Assembly (NCBI RefSeq): GCF_001512285.1 | Contig: NZ_LNUV01000003.1 | Coordinates: 285,540-349,539 of the forward strand | Length of the DNA stretch: 64,000 bases | DNA from: Arthrobacter sp. EpRS71 | GTDB lineage: Bacteria; Actinomycetota; Actinomycetes; Actinomycetales; Micrococcaceae | Direction of reading: 5' to 3' | Notes under the pieces: generated by a model | The model's database searches: none | What the model was told of the DNA's origin: nothing | What the model saw: only the letters and a program-made list of their open reading frames with translations | Part shown: piece by piece, positions 1 to 6,738 of the stretch | Numbering within the stretch: position 1 is the first letter of the stretch | How the letters are laid out: the number at the start of each line of letters is the position of its first letter | Translations under genes and position numbers: made by a program

Positions 1-672
1 GTCCCTGAGGAAGTCGCCCAAGGCGCTGTAGGCCGAACGCGCGGCCGCAGTCCCGGCGTCGAGCTTGGCTTGAAGATCTGCGGGCAGCGGCTTACCACCG
101 ACGGCGGCCGTCGAAGCCATCTTGGCGAAGAATCCGTCGTCTGCGGCGTAGCGGCCGGTCTGCTCGATCACAATCCGGACCTGCCGGGCGGCGGCCACTT
201 TCCCGTCGGCAGCAGCCGAGCGAAGGGAAACGATGTACCCCTCAATTGCCCCGGGAACGTTGGCGGCGCGGCCGGCGATGTGCTCCCACTGTTCCACCGT
301 TTCCGTGGGCATGAGGTCGAAAATGGCCCGGATGTCCTGCGCCGGGGAGGCGATGTTGTTGAGGTCGGCTGCATCCCAGCCTGACTCGTGAATCTCACGT
401 TCCAGGCCGAGGCGCTCGCGCATGGCGTCCAGGGTGACGGCGTCCACGTCATCGGAAGGCTCAAGTCCCGCCAAAGCATCCAAGGCCAGTTTGGTTGCCT
501 CCGCATGCGAATCAAGGCCGGCGGGGGAGTAGTCCTGGTATTCGGTTTCGTGTCCCGGCAGGCCCAGCGTGGTGGCGAAGCTGGGATTGAGTTCGATCAG
601 CTTTTCTGTGTACGCGTCAGCGACGGCATCGATGGCGGACTTCGGGCGTACGGGGGTGTTTGCAGTAGTCAC
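1..672 (-). CDS. DUF885-family protein, N-terminal part (runs off the window)
   Basis: The reverse strand is open from a GTG at 672 to base 1 (224 codons), so the C-terminal part lies outside the window. The translation begins MTTANTPVRPKSAIDAVADA and continues with LNPSFATTLGLPGHETEYQDY and a region ending in QTGRYAADDGFFAKM. The 'DAYTEKLIELNPSFATTLGLPG' opening and a helical acidic N-terminus fit the DUF885 family, which includes zinc-dependent metallopeptidase-like proteins. The catalytic HExxH part would lie beyond the window, so activity cannot be judged. An in-frame TAG three codons upstream of the GTG bounds the start. It is the third leftward gene after accB and accE, 66 bp downstream of accE, and may be cotranscribed with them. 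I see no functional link to the carboxylase. Confidence 0.75.
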   Translation of the reverse strand, partial: MTTANTPVRPKSAIDAVADAYTEKLIELNPSFATTLGLPGHETEYQDYSPAGLDSHAEATKLALDALAGLEPSDDVDAVTLDAMRERLGLEREIHESGWDAADLNNIASPAQDIRAIFDLMPTETVEQWEHIAGRAANVPGAIEGYIVSLRSAAADGKVAAARQVRIVIEQTGRYAADDGFFAKMASTAAVGGKPLPADLQAKLDAGTAAARSAYSALGDFLRD

Positions 673-738
673 CCACAGAGCCTAGCCGCGCTTCAGCGTG
701 CGTGAAAGGGTTGTTGAACTTTTCTACGAGTGTGGGAA

Positions 739-984
739 TTAGCCCCGGCTGCGCTTCCATGCACCAGGGCCCGGAGTGGGGTCCAGGCGCAGTTGCTGGC
801 GACGCACCCAGTGCCGGACGTTCGGTGTGGACGAGGCCGCCTCCGGCTGGCCACCCAGAGAAACCACGACGGCGGCAAGCGCCGCGAGCTCTTCGGCCGT
901 CGGCTCGCCCTTAACCACCGAGAACAGGGGAGTGGCCGGCTCTTGGTCAGGCACAGAGTCGGCGCGATGCTTAGGCGCGCTCAC
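739..984 (-). CDS. Acyl-CoA carboxylase epsilon subunit
   Basis: This 81-residue protein contains [20 protein letters not shown] followed by a Pro/Arg-rich tail with a Trp (RHWVRR). That is the pattern of the small epsilon (AccE) subunit of actinobacterial acyl-CoA/propionyl-CoA carboxylases, which stabilises the alpha-beta holoenzyme. The GTG start at 984 overlaps the stop of the carboxyltransferase gene by four bases (GTGA), so the two are translationally coupled. The biotin carboxylase/biotin carrier (alpha) subunit is not in the window. The family is short and poorly conserved. The motif together with the position directly behind the beta subunit makes the call firm. Confidence 0.85.
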   Translation of the reverse strand: MSAPKHRADSVPDQEPATPLFSVVKGEPTAEELAALAAVVVSLGGQPEAASSTPNVRHWVRRQQLRLDPTPGPGAWKRSRG

Positions 985-2564
985 AGCGGGATGTTTCCGT
1001 GCTTCTTGGTGGGCAGGCTCGCACGCTTGTCCCGGAGGGCGCGGAGTCCGCGGATGATGTGCAGGCGGGTCTCCGAGGGAGCAATGACTGCGTCAACATA
1101 GCCCAGTTCGGCTGCCTGGTACGGGTTGAGGAGTTCTTCTTCGTAGCCCTTGATGATCTCGGCGCGCTTGGCTTCCACGTCACCTCCGGCTTCGGCGACG
1201 GCAGCGAGATCGCGGCGGTACAGGATATTGACGGCACCCTGGGCGCCCATGACGCCGATCTGGGCGGTGGGCCATGCGAGGTTCAGGTCTGCGCCCAACT
1301 TCTTGGAACCCATCACGATGTACGCGCCACCATAGGCCTTGCGGGTAATGACGGTGAGCTTGGGAACGGTTGCTTCGGCGTAGGCGTAGAGGAGCTTGGC
1401 GCCGCGGCGGATGATGCCCTGGAACTCTTGGTCTTTGCCGGGCAGGAAGCCTGGGACGTCCACCAAGGTGATGATGGGGATGTTGAAGGCGTCGCAATGG
1501 CGGACGAACCGGGCGGCTTTCTCGGATGCCGAGATGTCCAATGTTCCCGCGAACTGCATGGGCTGGTTGGCCACGATGCCCACGGTGTGTCCCTCAACGC
1601 GGCCGTAGCCGATCATGACGTTGGGTGCGTACAAGGACTGCATTTCGAGGAAGTGTGCGTCGTCCACAATCTGCTCGATGACCTTGCGCATGTCGTACGG
1701 CTGGTTGGCTGAATCGGGAATCAACGCATCCAGTGCGTGGTCGTCCTCGTTGAGTTCCAGCTCCTGGTCGTGCTCCACCACAGGGGCTTCGGACAGGTTG
1801 TTGGAGGGGAGGAAATCCAGGAGTTCGCGGACGAATTCGATGGCATCGGCTTCATCGGAAGCAAGGTAGGTGGAGGTACCCGTGGTGGCATTGTGCTGCC
1901 GCGCCCCACCGAGGGTTTCCATGTCCACGTCTTCGCCGGTGACGGTCTTGATGACGTCCGGGCCGGTGATGAACATGTGGGACGTCTTGTCCACCATGAC
2001 CACGTAATCGGTCAGGGCGGGGGAGTAGGCGGCGCCACCGGCACACGGACCCATGATGAGGGAGATCTGGGGGACTACGCCGGAGGCGTGGACGTTGTTG
2101 CGGAAGATGTCCGCGAACATGGCCAGGGAGGCAACGCCTTCCTGGATTCGTGCGCCGCCGCCGTCGTTGATGCCCACCACCGGGCAACCGTTGCGCAGGG
2201 CGAACTCTTGGACCTTGACGATTTTCTCGCCGTTGACCTGGCTCAGCGAGCCACCGTAGACGCTGAAGTCCTGGCTGTAGATGGCGATAAGTCGGCCATC
2301 CACTGTGCCGTATCCGGAGACCACGCCATCGCCGAGCGGCTTCTTCTTCTCCATGCCGAAGGCCGTGGAGCGGTGGACTGCCAGGGCGTCGAACTCCACG
2401 AAGGACCCCGGGTCCACCAGAAGGTCGATGCGTTCGCGGGCTGTGTTCTTGCCGCGTGCGTGCTGCTTCTCAATCGCTTCCGGGCCGGAAGGTTGCTCTG
2501 CACGGGCCTGGCGGTCGCGGAAGTCGGCAATCTTTCCCGCTGTCGTTGTCAGATCGTGGCTCAT
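981..2564 (-). CDS. Acyl-CoA carboxylase beta (carboxyltransferase) subunit
   Basis: A 527-residue biotin-dependent carboxyltransferase of the propionyl-/acetyl-CoA carboxylase type. It moves CO2 from carboxybiotin to an acyl-CoA, feeding methylmalonyl- or malonyl-CoA. The N-half has [14 protein letters not shown] and the oxyanion region [10 protein letters not shown] and [14 protein letters not shown]. The C-half has [39 protein letters not shown] and the second oxyanion site [14 protein letters not shown]. Length matches the family (~520-530). I chose the ATG at 2564 ([11 protein letters not shown]) over an ORF extending to 2726: the extra 54 residues are Cys/Arg-rich and unlike the family, and GGAG sits at a proper distance upstream. 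It is followed immediately by the epsilon subunit, and biotin ligase lies nearby on the other strand. The exact acyl substrate cannot be read from sequence. Confidence 0.95.
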   Translation of the reverse strand: MSHDLTTTAGKIADFRDRQARAEQPSGPEAIEKQHARGKNTARERIDLLVDPGSFVEFDALAVHRSTAFGMEKKKPLGDGVVSGYGTVDGRLIAIYSQDFSVYGGSLSQVNGEKIVKVQEFALRNGCPVVGINDGGGARIQEGVASLAMFADIFRNNVHASGVVPQISLIMGPCAGGAAYSPALTDYVVMVDKTSHMFITGPDVIKTVTGEDVDMETLGGARQHNATTGTSTYLASDEADAIEFVRELLDFLPSNNLSEAPVVEHDQELELNEDDHALDALIPDSANQPYDMRKVIEQIVDDAHFLEMQSLYAPNVMIGYGRVEGHTVGIVANQPMQFAGTLDISASEKAARFVRHCDAFNIPIITLVDVPGFLPGKDQEFQGIIRRGAKLLYAYAEATVPKLTVITRKAYGGAYIVMGSKKLGADLNLAWPTAQIGVMGAQGAVNILYRRDLAAVAEAGGDVEAKRAEIIKGYEEELLNPYQAAELGYVDAVIAPSETRLHIIRGLRALRDKRASLPTKKHGNIPL

Positions 2565-2739
2565 CAAGTGTCTCCGGCTCTGTAGCTGATATTCGCTGGC
2601 GCAATCCCGGGTACGGACAAGAAGCTGACTTAAGTAGCTTCCGTACAAAGAACAGGCCCCGCAGGCCAGTCTAGTGACGCCTTTGCCGCGAACCGCTGTA
2701 GAAACCCTACAATTTTCCGCGCCCAAGCCAAAGGCATCA

Positions 2740-2763
2740 CTATGTTACCCGCCAGTAACATAG
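2740..2763. promoter_or_regulatory. Perfect 9-bp palindrome in divergent promoter region (TetR-type operator candidate)
   Basis: CTATGTTAC (2740-2748) and GTAACATAG (2755-2763) are exact inverted repeats around a 6-bp spacer. They lie between the leftward accB and the rightward SDR gene. On the minus strand, a TTGGCT (2731-2726) and TAGGGT pair 16 bp apart, directly beyond the palindrome, would serve accB. On the plus strand, TAGAGT at 2770-2775 could be a -10 for the SDR gene, which would then be leaderless (ATG 7 bp on, no ribosome-binding site). Size and symmetry suit a TetR-family dimer. No regulator gene is adjacent, so its binder is unknown. Confidence 0.6.
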
Positions 2764-2781
2764 TTGGGTTAGAGTGTCTGC

Positions 2782-3672
2782 ATGACTTCAAGCAACGGCG
2801 CTTCCTCCGCCTCCACAGAGGGTCACACGCAACGCACCAGCCCCTACGTGGCAACAGCTTCCCTCAAGGGCAGGACCATCCTCATGTCCGGCGGCAGCCG
2901 TGGCATCGGCCTGGCCATCGCCACCCGTGCTGCCCGCGATGGCGCCAACATTGTGCTCATGGCGAAGACCGGCGATCCTCATCCCAAACTCGAGGGCACT
3001 GTCTTTACCGCCGCGGAACACCTGGTGGAAGCAGGGGGCCAGGCCCTGCCGCTCGTGGGGGACGTCCGCAATGATGACGACGTCGCCGCTGCAGTCGCCG
3101 CCGCCGTCGAGCGTTTCGGGGGGATTGACGCAGTCGTCAATAACGCCTCGGCGATCGACCTGTCCCGCACCGACGCCGTGGACATGAAGCGCTACGACCT
3201 CATGCAGGACATCAACGTTCGCGGCACTTTCCTGCTCTCCAAACTGGCCCTGCCCGCACTGCGGGAATCCAACCATGGCCACATCCTCACCCTGTCCCCG
3301 CCGCTGAATCTGGATCCCAAATGGGCCGGGATGCACCTGGCCTACACCATGGCCAAGTACGGGATGAGCCTCACCACCCTGGGACTCGCCGAAGAGCTGA
3401 AGAACGACGGCGTCTCCGTCAACTCGCTCTGGCCCTGCACGTTGATCGACACCGCCGCGATCCGGAACATGCCCGGTGGGCAGCAGATGGTGCAGGCGGC
3501 ACGCGGGCCGGAAATCATGGCTGACGCGGCCCACGCCGTGCTGACGGGCCCGGCCTCCACAGGGAACTTCTACACGGACGAGGAGGTGCTGCGGGCTGCC
3601 GGCGTGCAGGACTTCACTCCCTATAGCCTCGGCGCGCCCGAAGACCGTTTGGTGCCGGACATCTTCCTCTGA
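2782..3672 (+). CDS. Short-chain dehydrogenase/reductase
   Basis: A 296-residue SDR with the NAD(P)-binding motif GGSRGIG (residues ~36-42), the NNAS motif (VVNNASAI) and the catalytic YTMAK (Tyr188, Lys192). The usual catalytic Ser position reads TLSPP. The GGSRGIGLAIATRAARDGANIVLMAKT start, the insertion PHPKLEGTVFTAAEHL and the C-terminal YTDEEVLRAAGV resemble the HSDL2/citronellal-dehydrogenase-like SDR subgroup, whose substrates are mostly unknown. The start at 2782 has no convincing ribosome-binding site and may be leaderless. The gene faces accB across a palindromic operator, so shared control is likely. A role in acyl or terpenoid catabolism feeding propionyl-CoA would fit but is inference. 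Confidence 0.85.
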   Translation: MTSSNGASSASTEGHTQRTSPYVATASLKGRTILMSGGSRGIGLAIATRAARDGANIVLMAKTGDPHPKLEGTVFTAAEHLVEAGGQALPLVGDVRNDDDVAAAVAAAVERFGGIDAVVNNASAIDLSRTDAVDMKRYDLMQDINVRGTFLLSKLALPALRESNHGHILTLSPPLNLDPKWAGMHLAYTMAKYGMSLTTLGLAEELKNDGVSVNSLWPCTLIDTAAIRNMPGGQQMVQAARGPEIMADAAHAVLTGPASTGNFYTDEEVLRAAGVQDFTPYSLGAPEDRLVPDIFL

Positions 3673-3753
3673 GTAGATTCTCTGGGCGGATTCCCAGACG
3701 CATTTCAGGGCAGTCATCATCCCGGGGACGCTGCAACTGGATAGGATTCAGCT

Positions 3754-4707
3754 ATGGATGCCCAACAGCCAGACAGCAGCGAACCCCAAGCCTTGTCCGG
3801 AATGGTCCCCACCTCCGGTCCGGAACGGACAGCCCCAGGTCGCGAAGCTCTGGACCGCGAAGCCTTGCTTCAGCCGGACTTCCTGTCGGCCACGGGCATC
3901 TCCCAGCTGAACATTGTCCAATCCACGGGGTCCACCAACCAGGACCTCGTGCGTGCTGTGACGGTAGAGCCCAAAAAGTGGGCTGACCTTTCCGTCTTGA
4001 CCGCCGAACACCAGACGGCTGCCCGTGGACGGCTTGACCGCCACTGGGAATCACCCGAGCAGTCTGCGGTTTCCGTCTCCATGGTGCTGCGGCCGGTCAC
4101 GGCCGAGGGCATGCCGGTCCCGACTCAGAGCTACTCCTGGCTTTCGCTGCTTGCTGCTGTCGCCCTGCGGGAAGCCCTGCAGGAAACGGCAGGCGTCACC
4201 GCTGAGATCAAGTGGCCCAACGACGTCCTGGTGAACGGCCGGAAGGTGGCCGGCATTCTGGCGCAGATGACTCCTCTGGGCGACGGCTCCGTTCCTGCGG
4301 TCATCCTTGGCGTTGGACTGAACGTGTCCTTGGCCGAGGAAGAGCTTCCGGTTCCCACGGCAACCTCGCTCGCCTTGGAAGGTGCAACGACGACGGACCG
4401 CACCGCGCTGCTGAAGAGTTACCTGTCACGCTTTACCCGGCTTTACCGCAGCTTCTGCAACTCCGAAGGGGACCCCGCCGCCGGTTTGGTGGGTGGCCCA
4501 TCCCTTCATAAGCGTGTTGAGTCGGCAATGGTGACGTTGGGCCGCGAGGTGCGGGCGCACCTGCCAGGGGATCACGAGCTGGTGGGGCATGCCTCACGCC
4601 TGGACGAGCACGGCTCGTTGCTGGTGGTGGACCATGGTGGCAGGGAGCACGTTGTGACAGCCGGCGATGTGGTGCACTTGCGCGCCACAGAGAGCGGTTA
4701 TGCGTAA
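3754..4707 (+). CDS. birA: Biotin--[acetyl-CoA-carboxylase] ligase
   Basis: This 317-residue enzyme activates biotin to biotinyl-5'-AMP and attaches it to the carrier Lys of carboxylases. It has the family signatures STGSTNQDL, the adenylate-binding loop region ARGRLDRHWESP, KWPNDVLVNGRKVAGIL and VILGVGLNVS, then a C-terminal SH3-like domain (GREVRAHLPGDHELVGHASRLDEHGSLLV). There is no N-terminal winged-helix domain, so it is a monofunctional ligase, not a BirA-type repressor. The first ~45 residues are low-complexity and the true start could be somewhat downstream. It stands 81 bp behind the SDR gene and near the carboxylase subunits it is expected to serve. The last codons overlap the next gene. 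Confidence 0.95.
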   Translation: MDAQQPDSSEPQALSGMVPTSGPERTAPGREALDREALLQPDFLSATGISQLNIVQSTGSTNQDLVRAVTVEPKKWADLSVLTAEHQTAARGRLDRHWESPEQSAVSVSMVLRPVTAEGMPVPTQSYSWLSLLAAVALREALQETAGVTAEIKWPNDVLVNGRKVAGILAQMTPLGDGSVPAVILGVGLNVSLAEEELPVPTATSLALEGATTTDRTALLKSYLSRFTRLYRSFCNSEGDPAAGLVGGPSLHKRVESAMVTLGREVRAHLPGDHELVGHASRLDEHGSLLVVDHGGREHVVTAGDVVHLRATESGYA

Positions 4708-5293
4708 AGAGTTACTCCCGGGGGAGCAGGTCATCACCATCACGCGCCAACAGGCCCGCTCACTCTTCTTTCCACTGCTGGCCTTCATCGCCGTTCCTGC
4801 CGTTGCAGGCTTTGCCTGTGCTTGGATCGTGAGGGAAAACCCGCAGCGGCTTGCGCCCTTCATCACGGTGGAGTGGACGCCGTGGCTTGTGGGCGGGGTG
4901 CTTGTCCTCGCGGGGTGGTTCCTTGCCGGGTACAGCCTCAAGCGGGTCTTGCGGTGGCGTTCGGTCAAGTACATCCTGACGAGCAGGCGTGTACTTGCCA
5001 GGAACGGAATGTTTCGGCGCAATGATTGGCAGGTATCGCTGATGGCCATCCGGAACGTGGGCGTCCATCAGAGCATGCTCCAACGGACATTGCACTCGGG
5101 GAATATATCCTTGGATACCGGGCACTCCGGGACAGCCGTCCTGGCCGATGTTCCTGACGTGGGAAAGTTCCGGGGTTTCATTCTTGACGCGATGGACGAA
5201 CTCCCGCAAGGTGAAGTTTTTGAGGGTGAAATACTGAGGGATTTTGAAGAATTGCCGTGGGAGTTGAGAGAAGGTGGAAGAGATGAGCGTTGA
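4700..5293 (+). CDS. PH-domain (bPH2-type) membrane protein
   Basis: A 197-residue protein beginning MRKELLPGEQVITITRQQARSLF. Two hydrophobic segments (about residues 21-40 and 55-75) are followed by LRWRSVKYILTSRRVLARNGMFRRNDWQVSLMAIRNVGVHQSMLQRTLHSGNISLDTG. That is the typical 'YxLTxxRvi...G...I...v...i..v...qs...ri.g.G.i.i' pattern of bacterial PH-like (DUF304/bPH2) domains. These are membrane-associated and of no settled function. I use ATG 4700, which overlaps the birA stop by 8 bases (TATGCGTAA), because the longer ORF from 4667 reads through birA codons with no family resemblance. Its acidic C-terminus overlaps the possible GTG start of the cyclase gene, so all three are probably one transcription unit. 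Confidence 0.85.
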   Translation: MRKELLPGEQVITITRQQARSLFFPLLAFIAVPAVAGFACAWIVRENPQRLAPFITVEWTPWLVGGVLVLAGWFLAGYSLKRVLRWRSVKYILTSRRVLARNGMFRRNDWQVSLMAIRNVGVHQSMLQRTLHSGNISLDTGHSGTAVLADVPDVGKFRGFILDAMDELPQGEVFEGEILRDFEELPWELREGGRDER

Positions 5294-6461
5294 GGATCAG
5301 CAGTCCGGCGAGGACCTGGACCAGGAGTTCGACGCCGTACCGGAGCCTTCCGTGGACGAGGACACTGAAGCCGGGCCTGCTCCGGCGTCGGTGCCCACTG
5401 GTCCGCCCACTGGCGTGATGTCCGCGGAGCGCCTGGCCATCAAAGCGCTTGAGGCGAAGCTCCTTGGCGGGGAACGCAAGCTCCGGCGTCGTGAAGTTGC
5501 TGCCGGCGCGGGCGTATCCATCCTGTCCGCACGGAAGATCTGGCGCGCGCTGGGATTCCCCAACTTTGGTGATGAGGATGTCGCGTTCACTGAACGTGAC
5601 CAGGCTGCTTTGTCCAGCATCCTGGATCTGGTCCGGGCAGGCCTCCTGACCGAGGAGGCGGCTATCTCGGTGACCCGTTCCATCGGGCAAATGACGGACC
5701 GCATGGTGGTGTGGCAGATCGAGGCTTTGGTTGAGGACATGGTGTCCGAGCAGGGCATCCCTGATGCTGTGGCCCGCAAGCAACTGGTGGGGCAGCTGCC
5801 CGCGCTGGTGGATTCCCTCGAAGAGATCCTGGTGTACTCCTACCGCCGCCAGCTTAACGCAGGCGTCCAGCGCCTTGCCGTTCGGGCCGAGGCCGGTTTG
5901 CAGGCCAGCGAGGAGGGCCGGGAAGGTGACGAAGACGATTCGCCGTTGCCTTTGGCCCGGGCCGTGGGATTCGCTGACCTTGTCTCCTACACCAGCCTGT
6001 CCCGGCGGATGAACGAGAAAACGCTCGCCCAACTGGTGCAGCGTTTTGAAAACAAGTGCGCCGAAATCATCTCAGTGGGCGGCGGCAGGCTGGTCAAAAC
6101 CGTGGGCGACGAAGTGCTGTACATCGCTGAGACCCCGGCAGCCGGAGCCGAAATTTCCTTGGCCTTGGCGCAGGCCTTCACTGAAGACGAGATCCTCCCG
6201 CAGTGCCGGGTGTCCATGGTGTGGGGCCGCATCCTGTCCAGGCTTGGCGATATCTACGGACCTACAGTCAACCTTGCCGCCCGGCTCACCACGCTGGCGC
6301 AGCCCGGAACGGTCCTCGTGGACGCTATGACCGCTGCTGCTTTGGGCCAGGATGATCGCTTTGTCCTGGTTCCCCAAAAGTCGGAGAACGTCCGCGGTTT
6401 CGGTGAGATCCATCCCGTGATGCTTGCCCGCGGACGGGGCAAGGGTTTGGTGCTGGACTAA
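5274..6461 (+). CDS. Class III adenylate/guanylate cyclase with N-terminal regulatory domain
   Basis: A 395-residue soluble protein. An acidic disordered leader (1-45) precedes an all-helical domain (about 50-205) containing RRREVAAGAGVSILSARKIWRALGFPNFGDEDVAFTERD. This resembles the regulatory domain of the mycobacterial pH-responsive cyclase Rv1264. The catalytic domain follows (about 226-345) with GFADLVSYT (metal Asp235), RLVKTVGDEVLY (purine-site Lys275, metal Asp279) and GPTVNLAARLT (Asn333, Arg337). All canonical class III residues are present, so it should make cAMP as a homodimer. Start choice is open between GTG 5274, within the 3' end of the PH gene, and ATG 5283. No transmembrane helix is seen. 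A nested palindromic repeat follows the stop. Confidence 0.92.
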   Translation: MEEMSVEDQQSGEDLDQEFDAVPEPSVDEDTEAGPAPASVPTGPPTGVMSAERLAIKALEAKLLGGERKLRRREVAAGAGVSILSARKIWRALGFPNFGDEDVAFTERDQAALSSILDLVRAGLLTEEAAISVTRSIGQMTDRMVVWQIEALVEDMVSEQGIPDAVARKQLVGQLPALVDSLEEILVYSYRRQLNAGVQRLAVRAEAGLQASEEGREGDEDDSPLPLARAVGFADLVSYTSLSRRMNEKTLAQLVQRFENKCAEIISVGGGRLVKTVGDEVLYIAETPAAGAEISLALAQAFTEDEILPQCRVSMVWGRILSRLGDIYGPTVNLAARLTTLAQPGTVLVDAMTAAALGQDDRFVLVPQKSENVRGFGEIHPVMLARGRGKGLVLD

Positions 6462-6490
6462 TCAACGCGCTGACGGCCCGTCCGGGCCGC

Positions 6491-6591
6491 ACGCTCTCTC
6501 ACGTCCCTCGGGTTTCAGCCGATCGCTCTCTCACTCTCTTCACGAAAGTGAGAGAGCGATCGGCGTTAAGGGTTGTCATATGAGAGAGCGT
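6491..6591. repeat. Nested palindromic repeat, copy A (GTGAGAGAGCG-type intergenic element)
   Basis: Four units of the same ~11-bp word, two inverted and two direct, form nested hairpins: ACGCTCTCTCA (6491-6501), CCGATCGCTCTCTCAC (6519-6534), GTGAGAGAGCGATCGG (6548-6563) and TGAGAGAGCGT (6581-6591). The inner arms pair perfectly over 16 bp around a 13-nt loop, and the outer arms pair over 11 bp. The linker GGCGTTAAGGG joins units 3 and 4. A second copy with the same order lies at 63649-63784. It starts 29 bp after the cyclase stop and could act as a terminator. The shared architecture argues for a REP/BIME-like dispersed element. Confidence 0.85.
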
Positions 6592-6652
6592 TGGAATATC
6601 TGCGGTTGCTGAGAACTACGTCACGACTTAGCAAAACGTTGGATTAACCCGG

Positions 6653-6661
6653 TAGTCTTAG
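6653..6661 (+). promoter_or_regulatory. Candidate -10 motif TAGTCTTAG upstream of the first Ig/FN3 gene
   Basis: TAGTCTTAG at 6653-6661 recurs exactly at 12982-12990 upstream of the second Ig/FN3 gene, in otherwise different sequence. TAGTCT fits the actinobacterial TANNNT -10 pattern. A good -35 at 16-18 bp is not evident here. It would give an ~80-nt leader before the ATG at 6739. Confidence 0.35.
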
Positions 6662-6738
6662 CGTTGTTTGTGTGTCGTGAATGGCCGTGGGGTGTGGCGT
6701 CGGCTACCTTGGGCTGCCTGAATTGTGGGGGAATGTGG

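Noticed and set aside
2565..2726. The 54-residue N-terminal extension of the carboxyltransferase ORF
   Set aside because: The extension is Cys/Arg-rich, unlike any carboxyltransferase, and a good ribosome-binding site stands before the ATG at 2564.
3681..3698. A 6-bp stem (TCTGGG/CCCAGA) after the SDR gene as a terminator
   Set aside because: The stem is too short and has no T-run. birA may simply be cotranscribed or have its own promoter in the 81-bp gap.
6491..6591. CRISPR-like reading of the GAGAGAGCG repeats
   Set aside because: Units are inverted as well as direct, spacers are short and unequal, and there are no cas genes. It is a palindromic intergenic element.
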